Source: Callipepla californica brunnescens
Taxonomy: Eukaryota > Chordata > Aves > Galliformes > Odontophoridae
Assembly (NCBI GenBank): GCA_023055505.1
Contig: JALIRH010000023.1
Location: forward strand, 9,244,423-9,308,422
DNA length: 64,000 bases
Direction of reading: 5' to 3'
Shown: positions 35,526 through 46,884 of the stretch, piece after piece
Layout of the letters: each line of letters begins with the position of its first letter
Position numbering within the stretch: position 1 is the first letter of the stretch
Made by a program: the position numbers and the translations under genes
Notes under the pieces: model-generated
The model's database searches: none
Told to the model about the DNA's origin: nothing
Seen by the model: only the letters and a program-made list of their open reading frames with translations

Positions 35526-36980
35526 TCTCACAGCCCAGCTCACTGAAAAATTCCATGAGAATATATTCAAATCTTGATGTATGTAACTTTGTGTTTCTTT
35601 TGTGGAAAATGTAATTATGCTCCAAACTTTGCACTACATTAGCTACCTATTTTTAAAATGCCTTGTAGACACTTTTTCTGTCTTGGTTTGTTTTTTGCTT
35701 TTATTTTCCTTGTCCGTTTTCTAAATCCCTCTACAAGAAGACCTCATTTCTTTCAATTTCTTCATTGCCAGTTTCTTCTGAAAACATAATAAACAAATAT
35801 TTTGTAATTTGGAACAATCACTTGGCAGCATGCACTACTTTAATAGACACACTGCATAAAACTAAGACTTCACCATCTGTTCTGTCCTTTAATTACAAAC
35901 ACAAATACAAAAAAATGTACCATAATTCAGAATTATACATTATAATATAAGTGATTTAAATAGATGTCTGTTCCCTTGTATAATAAACAAAATGCACACC
36001 TGGTGACCTTTTTGCTTTTTATTTTTTTTCAAAATCAGATGAGGATTTTTTATTTGGTAAAATGAACAATATTTTAGTTGTTTTGTGAATTCACATTTAG
36101 ATAATTTCTTGAACATCTATTTTTGAGAACCTATACCAAAATACAAGTCTCCCAAGTGTGTATTCTGTTGTTTATTTAAATGGCAAAAATCACACAGGCA
36201 GTCCTAAGCTTTAAGAGTTTTAAGAGCTAGAATACAGGTTTTTAAAACTTCTTTTTGTGATTGATGATCTACAAAAGAAGCAGAAAGGAAAGAAATGGAA
36301 AGGAGAAAGAAAAAAAAAAGAGAATACAATAAACAGAAAACTACAAACTAATTTTGAATTAAATCTTTTTTAAGGGATACAAGCAAAGGCAAAGTAATAT
36401 CACAACAGAGGTTTTTTCCCTGAAAGTAATGTGAAGAAAGCATAATATCATCAGTTTGGAAGGTGTGTGGAAAAGATAGGAAACATGGTCAGTTGGGATA
36501 TGATGGAGCAATATATAGTCAATCTTGTGAGCATAGAGAGCAAAGGAGAGTGTTGCCATGCTCCATCTCTCCCCATCAAACAGCATTTATCAACTGCACA
36601 TCAGAAATAGGCATTGCAAGAACTGCCTTTCAGATATACACTCCTGTAGCTACTCAGCATCGGTATTTCCCTCACAGTACCCTTACTTCATTTGTCACTT
36701 CAAAACTCCCATGACTGCACACTGTAAAAGAATATTTTATTCTCTGAGTTGCTCCTGCTATCTTGTTATTTTCATTAATTTTAAAATTCAGTAGATAAGC
36801 AGCCTCTCTGTGATCAGTGATGTCTGAAAGATGATGAAGCACCTTCTTGTACTTCCACAGAATTCATGTTCCCCATTGCTTTTTCAATATAGTCATTTTA
36901 TCTTCTATGAACTCATCAGTTATCTTTAGGTTAAATATGTGTGTTAGCCTTTAGATTTTGGTACATTTAACATCTCCATC
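35526..36980. other. A+T-rich non-coding stretch
   Basis: No gene or mobile element recognised. ORFs of 61-83 codons lack domains. Confidence 0.55.
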
Positions 36981-37594
36981 ACTTTTACCTGGATAGTGGG
37001 TATGAGCGCAGTCTTAGCAAGTTTGCTGATAACAATAAGCTGAGTGGTGCAGTTGATATGACCAAAGGAAGGGTTGTCATCCAGAGGAACATGGACAGGA
37101 TAAAGAAGTGGACACATGAGAACTTAATAAGATCTAACAAGGCCAGTTGCAAGGTGGAGCCAAGAACAACTTGGGTCAAGGCAACTCCAGATATGAGCAC
37201 GGACTTGGAGAAGAATTCCTTGGGAGCAGTCCTGCAGAGAAGGTACATGAGAATCTAAAGAGGTTCAAAAAGGCCAAGTGCAATGTGTTGCACGCACCTG
37301 GATCAAGAAAATCCGAGGTTTGTATACGCACTGGGAGAATAATTTTTTTGAGTAAATCTGTGGAGGAGGAGGTACGGGTGAAAGAAAAGTTAAACATGAG
37401 CCAGCTCAGAGGCTAATGAGGCTCATCCCTGGACATGCTTCCCAGAGGAAGTATGAATGCCTCATCCCTGGAGGTATTCAAGTCCAGGTTGAACTGGGCC
37501 CTCGGAAGTCTGATCTGGGGATGGCAGGAGATTAAAACTGAATGGACTTTAAAATCCCTTTCAACTCAAGCCTATGATTCTGTTATTCTATAAG
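36981..37594 (+). mobile_element. CR1 LINE, internally rearranged
   Basis: Sense CR1. It opens with LSKFADNNKLSGAVDM (about 37012-37060), the reverse-transcriptase active-site region, followed by RNMDRIKKWTHENLIRSNKA. Then comes GQGNSRYEHGLGEEFL (about 37172) and a second version of the NL-RF-KAKC block (NLKRFKKAKCNVLHAPG, about 37250), which should occur only once. The 3' end has atccctggaggtattcaag and a cctatgattctgttattct terminus at 37570-37594. The second Asp of the FADD motif reads Asn. Stops and frameshifts make it inactive. Confidence 0.85.
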
Positions 37595-40479
37595 TATGTA
37601 CTCTGATCACCACTGTTTCTGCAATAATGTATATCATTTTTAAAAACATAAAGACAAGATTTTCAACAACTGAAAGTAAAATCCTAATTGCAAAGCTGCA
37701 TTTTGCTGTAAAATAGAAAAAATAAGGCTATTATATCATATATGATGTGTTCATCAGAAAAGGACCCCAAATGCAGAAGTGAATAAATTAAACAAAATGC
37801 ATAGATATACTCACAAGTACATAAACAATGTATAGCATCCACTACTACATACATTCACACATAAAGCAGGCATACTCTATGGGTGAGGTATTTCTAGAAA
37901 ACATAAAATCAAACTACCACTACGATAAAATACATGGTAAATAATTACTTGCTCCTCCACCACGTATTGTAGCAGAAGAGACCATGATGAATTTCTCCTT
38001 GAATATTTTCCCATGCTTGTACTCTGCTCAAGAATATTGCTGTGGTTCTATCAAATACAATTGACGGATTCAGATGCTCAATGGCCTGCCCTGGGAAAGA
38101 ACAGCCAGGGGGTCTGATGTTGCAATGACATATATGCACACGGCTGCACTTCTGACAGTGCCTGTGTGATAGAGCTTGAAAGCACAAGTCTTTCATGTTC
38201 AGGCATTAACAAATACCAGAGACATGAGCTTTCATAGGAGAAGATGGATACATGTACAAATAAGTCTGGCATTGAATACTATCTCTCTCAGGCACTGAGT
38301 AGTCTCTTTCAGGCTGGATGGGAATAAAGAGAAGTTCTAATTCAAAGTCTCTTACAAAAACAATTAGCCTCGCATATTAATCAATGCTAATTCTAGTCAG
38401 CAGAGTGACATAGCTTAGGAATACAGATATTTTCAGTGCAGTGCAATTTTATAAGCAGGTGCTTTAGCAAAAGTCTGTGTTTATCCATAGAAAGAATCTT
38501 GGAAAATGGCTAATCAGTTTTGTCCTGTTCAAAACAGAAACATTGGAATACTTCAGAGAGTATTATATTAACCCAAAATAGTGTGATTTTTGTCTTTTAG
38601 GGATTATATTACTACATCAGTGACAACTGGTCTGAGAAAATGTAGCAACTTGTGTGATTAGACAATCAAGGCTCTATCTCCTTGTATCCAATATTGCATA
38701 AATAAAATCAGTACTTCATTCTGTAAAAAATGGCCCTGTGACACTGTAATTATTTAAAAAAATAAAATAAAATCTCTCTATTATTCCACTGAAAATCTCC
38801 ATTGTAGACATGGACCTAGCCATCGTTATAACACACTGTAAGAAATAAATGGCTAAAAAACTGTTTATTGTAAGAAATTTGCTCCGCTGAGAAGTACTGG
38901 GGGCATTTTTTCTGAAGAGTTTTCAAACTTTCTGACATCTAGTACTTAATAATTCCGATTTCTTCACTTATGTTTCTCTTGACAAGGAATTAGGGAGAAA
39001 AAGACATTAAAAGAACTTCTTAGGAGTTAAATGGATGCCCATGCCGGTAATATAGTAGAGTGAGAGTAAAGAGCTTAAGTAAAAACAAACAAAGAAAAAA
39101 AAGGGATAGAAGAAAGAATGTCTGTAAGCTCCTATTAGGACAGGATATTTGTATATTTTTTTCATCTATATTGTTAATTTCATCTACTGCACATATTTCT
39201 GAAACTTTTTTCAACTATGTTTATTTTTCTTATGTGAAAAGTCCAAAGTAGACAAAATACAGAACTAACATGTATTTAATCAGTTGGGAATTTATATGAT
39301 TATATAATGTATGAATATTTAAACCAATCACTGTGTTTGTTGAGACCATTCATTTGTCTGCTGAGTATCAAAGGCAAAGTCTCTGTGGAATCTTTAGCAG
39401 TAGTTGCCATATATGTTATATTTAAGAAAAATTGTTCTTTCCATGACAAAGACTAGTATTCGGTGTATATTCAGTTCAAAGTAAAACCAAAGCAGAATAA
39501 AATATCTCTGATTATTTAGGTATTTTCTTCAAAACAAATTTTGTGATGATTTTGTCTTTTTCAAGTTAGCCAGCCTTCTAATAAAACAGAAAACAAAAGG
39601 AAACATATGGCAAAATGGCAAAAGCAATTTGAAGGAGGGATGAATGGATGTTGAAAGAGACAGATGCCTAATCTTGTATTCCTCATATTTCTCCTCCTTG
39701 TTTAAGTTTAGTTGCCTTCGGTTGCCTTATCACCTTAAACACACCTACTATTTTTAAGTTAAACATCCTACACAGTTTATTATATTTAAGAATGCACAGT
39801 CAAATTGACTAGCAGTCTGCTTCCCCAGATTTAATTTCGACAGCAAATGTTCTTGGACACTGGGCAAATTTTGGTGTAATTCACTGAGATATAACTAATT
39901 AAATATATCTGCATAACATAAACTATATATCAGAAAACCACAGGTATTCATCTTGCAGTGCTGTAATAAAGCCTCTCCCAGGTACATGCAGGGCAGCATT
40001 TGAAATGCACTGTCTGCATCTGTAGGATAAGTCTGGCTACTTAACAGAATGCATGTGCAGGTCTCTAATAATCTTTAATTTCCTTTATCTTTAGACTTCT
40101 ACTGTTATTCAACACAACAGAAATTAAGAAAATGTTGAAGACCTATTTAACAATGGCAGAACAGTAACAAGTTCCTTCAGTGTGTTTCAGATTCAAAACG
40201 TGGTTTGTTTCTTGAAAAGTTTTGGTTATACAGGGAAAAGGCTTTCCCCAACTGTCTGTACCCACGTAAAGTTACACTCAATAAATTCCTACTCAGCAGC
40301 ACACGCAGTGTGGCTATTGACCTCTTCTGGGTGCACGCTCAGAGTGCACACACATTTCTCTATACGTGCACATCTTTCGAATCTGCAGTTCACATTTAAG
40401 GAAAATGCTGTCAGAACACAGCTTGGTGCTGCAAATCAGCACTTTCAGCAGAGTCCATTTGATCACAGAATCCTAAACT

Positions 40480-40720
40480 AGAGCTCGTAAACAACCCTGT
40501 AATTGTTTGCAGCGTGTCAACGAGGAAAGACTTTGATAATTTTATCTTGGCAGCAAACAATAATGAGGAATTAAGTTCATAAAACTTGACTTAATTGTGG
40601 ATAAAATCCTGGCATACCATTCTGCTACATTTCAGAAGCCAATTAGAGTGTTTATAGATTAGTCAACATCTACCCATTCAATTCTCATCATCAGTATGCA
40701 GACAGCGATGGAAATGCTAA
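40480..40720. promoter_or_regulatory. Candidate conserved non-coding element
   Basis: Non-repetitive sequence with clustered factor-like motifs: tgataattttatc (about 40534), aacaataatg (about 40557), gaattaag (about 40568), gacttaattgtgg (about 40588) and ccaattagag (about 40639). This text style is typical of deeply conserved vertebrate enhancers, but that is an impression, not a measurement. No gene is in the window to which it could be linked. Confidence 0.22.
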
Positions 40721-41583
40721 GTAGAAATTAAAAAAAAAGCCTGCAATTTATATTTGTATAAAGTTGTCATCTGCTTCTCTCAGCTTAATGGTCTGTCAGG
40801 TTTTCTTTTCTCAACTATTAAACTCGGGAAACATTGCATATTGCTTTAGAATTTTTCTAGTCATATGTTTCTGTAAACATTAGGATTTTTCAAAGATAAA
40901 AATGTCATGAGATAAAACAAAGACCTTCTCACCCTTGACTGATATTTACAATTCAGAGTGGATATTTTTAAAGACTTTTAATAATGTTCTGAAGTGACCT
41001 GATAAAAATCCTCTTTGCCTGAACAATAGCATACCATATTCAAAAGGTCAGACAGACCTTTCTGTTCATAACAAAACAACCACGACAACAAAAATCACAC
41101 AACTTCTTCAGTGAAATGTAATGTCTGGGAATAAGAAATCACAAGTAGAGAATAACTTGTATGAAAAAAAGCCTACTTTGGCATCAAAATGCAGTGTTAG
41201 CCAGTTGCCATGCAGTTTATAAAATAGAATAATTTTAACTGAATCAAATAAATTATACTAAAGCTATAGTAATTTATTAATTAAATAGAAAATTACACAC
41301 TTTAACTGAAATATTTTTAGCTTTGTCAAGTGCAAAAGGTTCTATCTTGTGCAGTGATTAATTTATATTTTTACAAGGAATATCATTCTCTCATTTCAAG
41401 ACAGAAAGCAATTACTGATGGAAGTTTTCTCTAATGATTGTTTCAAGATTTTCAGTCTTGGAGAGTGGACATCAGTTTATTGGGATATGCCCTGAGTATT
41501 TAATCATTGTCTTGTGTCTGTATCTTGTGAAAGTGAAATTATGGCCACAAAATAACAGCAGTTATTTTGTTTCTATCTGGGGG

Positions 41584-41760
41584 GAAAAATGTTTCTTGCT
41601 GTGTAAAACAATAACAGAAATAGATTTTTTAAGTTTCTTGACCTACACTTTAACCTCTAGCATAATACTGCAAGACAAGAAAAATGTTTTTTGCTATGTA
41701 AAACAATAATAAAAATATTTTTTTAAGTTTCTTGGCCTACATTTTAACCTCTAATATAAC
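41584..41760. repeat. Diverged tandem duplication, 95-bp period
   Basis: Copy 1 runs from 41584 to about 41667, copy 2 from 41679 to about 41760. Shared anchors are gaaaaatgtttcttgct / gaaaaatgttttttgct, gtaaaacaata, ttttaagtttcttg and taacctcta. Several substitutions separate the copies, so the event is not recent. It has no resemblance to a known element. Confidence 0.92.
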
Positions 41761-42569
41761 GTTTAAACACAATAAAAAGTCCCAACCTGGACAGTATAAA
41801 GGCTCTGTTTTAATGAAGATAAAAGCTATTCTGTTCTACGAGGATCTTGTATGCAAAGCAGTGTGAAGGCTCATTATATCATTTAGCTTACTTTTTCACT
41901 TTGTATAAAATTAAAAGCCCACACTCATATACCATATGTTGCTGTTTGTGGTAAAGGAAAAATAAATTTAAAAAAATGAAAAGAGAAGGAAACTGCCTTG
42001 AAAAGGTAAATATCAGCTGTGTATCAAGATTTTTTCTGTTTGCAAGAGAGACTATAGATAAATTTCTAAAGATCATAAAAAGGCCCACTTTTTCATTAAT
42101 ACAGGTTTCCAGAAGGGTGAAATGATTTCTGATGAGAAATAACAGGAAACTACTTCATATTCTTTAAATAAATATCTCATGGATGTAAGAGAGGTTATGG
42201 AACGTCCAGGATGATCTCATCCTGCTTCAGCCAAGCCTCATGTCCAAAACAAAAACACAGCAGGAGGTTCTGAGTCCTAGTGCAGTGCCATCACATTTCT
42301 CTGGAGATGGAAAGGGTCAGACTGTGCTTACACAGTCCAAGCAAAAAAGAGCAGGACTTGCTGGTAACATAGGAGTACATGTTTTATCACAACTAGGACA
42401 GAAACCTAACTGTCTCCTCTGTCAGATTGTTCCATATTGGGGTCCAGTGGAAAACTATATCCTCCTTGAAAGCAAAGCCAGGAAATATGTTGGAGATCTA
42501 AAGGAATGGTATTCACCTTAAAGACAGTGTTCTCATACAGCCCAGGAGATTGATCTTTCCACATACACA

Positions 42570-42662
42570 AAATCACAGAATCACAGAATTGTAGGGGTTG
42601 GAAGAGATCTCTAAAGATCATCGAGTCCAACCCCCCTGCCAAAGCAGGTTCCCTACACCAGG
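42570..42662 (-). mobile_element. CR1 LINE 3' end, minus strand
   Basis: Reverse complement of the CR1 terminus: aatcacagaatcacagaatt, gtaggggttggaagagatct, atcgagtccaacccccctgc, then caaagcaggttccctac. Only about 93 bases remain, from a severely 5'-truncated insertion. Confidence 0.92.
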
Positions 42663-43435
42663 TAATCCACATTTTAGGTCTCTATTTCATAAAGATGATT
42701 TTTCACACATTCGTTTTATAAGATCTTCAGGGCAAAATTTTCATTTTATTCAGATATTAGAGTGTTCTGCCTGCAATACCTGGTTCCTGCCTGGGGACTG
42801 TATGTTCTACTGCAAAAAGAAAAGCAACAGAGAGCAAAGAATGGTTATGCAGGACTTAATAAGCAATGTTTGCAGCCTGTCTGGATTGAACTTCTGTTGC
42901 CATATGTGGGAAACCTGTAGGGACCTTGTAATTCCATTCTGCTGACTAACTGATGCAAGAGCAGCTTGTTACCTTCATCCCAGATATTAAGAAAAGTAGG
43001 TTTGCTTCAGTAGAGGGAAAGAGTAGGAGAAAGAAGGAAGAAACTACTGGTAGTTTACAAAGTATAATAATTTAAAGGGCTCAATATATGGATTTGTGCA
43101 GGTAAATGAAGCAGTATACATCTCTCAAATTGCTCCTTAAGAGGAATAATACAATTTGATGATCACATAAATACTTCTTTGGATACTGGTTCTCATTTAA
43201 CTGCAATATAAAATTTGGGAGGAGGGAGGAGTATGGCAGGAGAGATAGAAGGAAAGCAAAATGCTATCCATACCAATACGGTCCTAGCTTTAAATAAGAG
43301 TAAGAGGATCACAAGAAAACACCTGATCTGATGATGAATATATATTAGTCTAAACATGGTTACTTACAAATAAACAAATAAGTAAGATAGACAGATAGAT
43401 AGATAACAAATAAAACAGATAGTGCCTGACCACTT
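42663..43435. other. Non-coding stretch with a (GATA)n run
   Basis: No gene recognised. A (GATA)-like microsatellite lies at 43384-43405. Confidence 0.6.
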
Positions 43436-43762
43436 GGGATCTGATGCATGTCTATAACTCTCTTAGGTTTGGGACGCAAAGGGATGAGGCTGAACTCTTC
43501 TCAGCAGTGTGTTGTGATAGGATGAGGGGAAATGGCCACAAACTGAAGCATAGGAAGCTCTGCACAAATGTGCATGGGAACTTCTTCACAGCGCAGTGAC
43601 AGAGCATTAGAGCTGCACAGGTGGAGTCTCCTTCTCTGAAGACGTTCAAGACCCGCCTGGATGCCTAGCTGTGCAACCTGGGCTAGGGAGCTGCTTTGGC
43701 AGGGGGTTGGACTCGATGATTTCTAGAGGTCCCTTCCAACCCTACAGTTCTCTGATTCTGAG
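43436..43762 (+). mobile_element. CR1 LINE 3' fragment, plus strand
   Basis: Starts at gggatctgatgcatgtctat near the end of ORF2 and runs to tctgattctgaga. It shares gcacaaatgtgcatgggaac, gcaacctgggctagggagct and gctttggcagggggttgg with the copy at 33636-33892, and lacks about 15 bases of that copy after gagctgcac. Both are plus-strand and about 10 kb apart. No coding capacity. Confidence 0.93.
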
Positions 43763-46481
43763 ATAATTCAAATGTCCAATACACTTAGATGGAAAAATAA
43801 CCTTTGAATCAGATCTACTTTCTGTAGATCAGATTTCTTTCTGTTTTTTAACACACTCAGACTTTTTTTTCTTATACTAAGTATAGTATAAGATAGTGTA
43901 GTATAGTACCAAAGCCACAGTCACAGAGTATATAAATATTGTGATGGATTTTACCACAAGTTCAATGCAATGTCAATATCTCTGTCAGTATTGTAGAACT
44001 GGGAAGAAAGTAACCACGACTCTGGGAGGAAGAAACACCTCATGATTAAAACATTCTGTGGACATCCTGAGTTCAAAGAAACCTTCAGAAATAAAGTGAT
44101 TTGGTGTATGTCTTATAAATACAAAGACAAAAACACTCAAGTTGCAGCTGCCATGAGATTCTGCTCATTAGAATTGTTCCTTTACTGTTCAGCACACAGA
44201 AGCATCTTCAGATAAAGTATTTAAAAACATAATGTTCCCTTAAAAATAAAATTATTGGTAAGTCATAAGTCTCTATAAGGGAATCCTATGCCTTCTGCTG
44301 TTATCCTTAGTACAAGGAAAAGAAAAGTTTATTTTATCTAGTGAGGTGGAACGGCAACAGGCTTTCAAATTTTTGGACTGTACAAAAATTACCAGACTTT
44401 ACTGTGCTAACTATATGTTTCAGTGTATTAAATGCTTGTCATGATTATACACTAGCTATTTTCCAAGCAGATTGCAGTTCAATTTTTGACCCTCCAACAC
44501 CTGGAAGAATTAAACTGAAAACATGCATTATCATTTGTAATTTTCTCATAGGAAAAAGAACATCAAGTTTCTCTTAATGCATTTAACAATGCCATGTCTT
44601 TTCAACACTTGCCAGATCTTCAGGCATGTGTATGAATACATCAGAATAACACTGAATGCTGGTAAAGTGAAATACTTCACTTTACTGAAATACTTCACTG
44701 AAATTTGCTTTCACTCTGGAGATAAATTATGACTTTCCATTAAGCTTTCATTAACAGCTTTTTTTCTTAACAGTATTTATTCAGATTGATATCTACTAAA
44801 AGAATCCTAATGTATAAAATCTTCTTACTTTGTTTCCTTCTAACTTTTGCCACCTGTTCAGTTGTTTGTTTTCTCCATGAATGGCTGATCTGTGAGACAC
44901 AACAGTAACAGTAATAATAATAGTAGAATGCATCTGTGGAGATTTATGTCCCTCCCACCAGTTCAAATTAAGATTCCTTTGTTGATTTTACTGCAATTTT
45001 ATTTATTTATCTATGCAACAGTTAGATGCAATATTTATTAAGAGTTACCTTAGACAGGCATATAAAAATAACATATGAATATTATGTTATTTCAGATACT
45101 TGGTAGGCTCTCCTGATGAGCAATGTTCAGATGATTACTTAGGCCATACAGATCAAGGTTTTATGTTACTTAGAAACAGTATGGATTGCGATGTTAATAA
45201 TGAAGTTGAAGCAATCCGAAGTAATCTACTGTTTCTTGCAATCCCTCTTGTCTGAGTGTGCCTACACACTACTTTTCAGACAAATATGAATTAGAAGTAT
45301 GTTATAGTCCAGCTCACTGGAACTCAAACTGGTTTCAAAAACAAACAGCAAAACCTACATAAAAACTGAACGCACTGCAAAAAGATGGACTCCATGATGT
45401 GAACTACAAGTTGTCACCTCCTTATTTTGGACAAGGCTTACTTGCATCGACTCAAAAAAGTGAATTGACACACACCTGTAAAATATCATTGGACCTTCAA
45501 GTATGACTCTGATAATATCTTGTATACATCTTCCTCAGTAGATATCTTCTGTCACAAACTGTTTCATCTAATCGAGTTTGTACCAGCTAAAGTCAATATA
45601 AAGAAAAAAAAAAAAAGATGCCAGGTTGTAAGCTTTTGGGTTTAATGTTTGCCATGAGTACAGCAGTAAGATAAATATACATAGCTGGGCAACCAGGAGA
45701 AACCTTTTCAGCTGTTGTTTCTTTCGTGTATTCAAGCTGACTTATTGGGGTCATCGCAGAGGAGAGGACCACAGTGCAACCAGTGTATGTACCTACCAGC
45801 CCACCAAGTGACAACTGCATGATCAGCTGCTGGTTACCCAATGGGAAAGGAATGTACTATGGATATGCTGTTGCAACTACCATTGAGGTTGCACCTGATG
45901 AGTAAAACAGAAGTGACCCTGACAACCAGCTGCTGCACCTGATGATCAAAAGGATGCTACGGACAGGACAAGAGCCTGAAGAGTTCTGAAGCAGCATATG
46001 TCCCCCCTCCTCCAAACTATAGCCATGTAGGTCAATGAGACATTGTTGACCAACTTACTGCCTCCCTATGGACAAACAAGATGTCAGTGGATCACTGTTG
46101 GTGACTACCCCTGCCTTCGTAAACCATATTCTAAGATTTCTGTATTTATTATTGCTAACTTTCCCAACTTCACCACATTCCTTTGCAGCTTAGAATTCGC
46201 AATAAATCACTGGACAGCATTTGGCCTTGTTTGCTGCCTTAATCATTCCCTGAATATATATATATCCAACCATCACTTCCAATAAATGAATCACGACACA
46301 GGTTCTACTCTTAATAGATGAGGACTTCATTTGGTTTGTTGAAATTTTATTTTTTTTATTTTGCCACAAGTCTATCTAATTTTACCTTTTTTTTTTTAAT
46401 TTTACTATTACTCATCACTAATAAGAATGATTCTGAGAAAAATATTAGGACATTCTGTTCATATGCAAAATTGCTTATATA
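43763..46481. other. Non-coding stretch, with an unclassified segment at 45.6-46.0 kb
   Basis: Mostly A+T-rich. At 44662-44685 there is a perfect 10-bp stem palindrome. The segment 45640-46030 is more G+C-rich and has protein-like composition on the plus strand, with stops; it may be a broken pseudogene or an unrecognised repeat. Confidence 0.5.
44662..44685. repeat. Perfect inverted repeat, 10-bp arms
   Basis: gtaaagtgaa, loop atac, ttcactttac. It is followed at once by a partial direct repeat of the same words (ctgaaatacttcactgaaat, 44685-44704). A small hairpin, not part of a recognised element. Confidence 0.9.
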
Positions 46482-46556
46482 CATAGACTGCTGCAAAAGT
46501 AATGCCCCTTATTTATTTCCATAGAAAATACAACAGATATGAAGAGTGCAATAACA

Positions 46557-46884
46557 CTACTTTATAGTGAGAATTCTCAGCTGCAAAGCAGTCGTTTTCC
46601 ACACAGTAATCACCATTAGCTGCACTTGTTGTTTTTTTTGTTTGTTTGTTTGTTTGTTTGTTTGTTTCCAACAATCGAAAAAGAGCCTATATGATGCTCT
46701 TGTAACAGTCTGCACCAGTGGAACTGACCCCACTGTTGCCACTGCTGAAACACACCTCCCACCACCTCACCATGCTCACAAATACTGGTTGGTCTCCATC
46801 AACATTTAGCAAGTCAATTTTTCCCCTTTGGAGGAATTCAATTCCATCCCTTTTCTTCATGCACACTTCCACATCAGATGTCAT
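46557..46884 (-). pseudogene. Mariner transposase, internally deleted remnant
   Basis: On the minus strand from 46884: TSDVEVCMKKRDGIEFLQR (N-terminus), then IDLLNVDGDQ (helix-turn-helix) and VRWWEVCFSSGNSG, joined to SSTGADCYKSI, a C-terminal block. All catalytic positions are lost. After a stop at about 46685 the remaining C-terminal codons continue past the (TTTG)n insertion to about 46557 (AENS..TIK). It corresponds to the N-terminal part found at 3.4 kb and the C-terminal part found at 28.1 kb. Confidence 0.85.
46630..46668. repeat. (TTTG)8 microsatellite within the mariner copy
   Basis: A T run followed by about eight TTTG units. The sister copy at 28 kb has only tttttgtct at this place, so the tract arose after insertion of the element. 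Confidence 0.92.

Larger units (their letters stand above)
37595..42569. other. About 5 kb non-coding, no mobile element recognised
   Basis: A+T-rich. It contains a diverged tandem duplication (41584-41760) and a candidate conserved element (40480-40720), listed separately. ORFs up to 99 codons have no recognisable domain. Confidence 0.5.
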
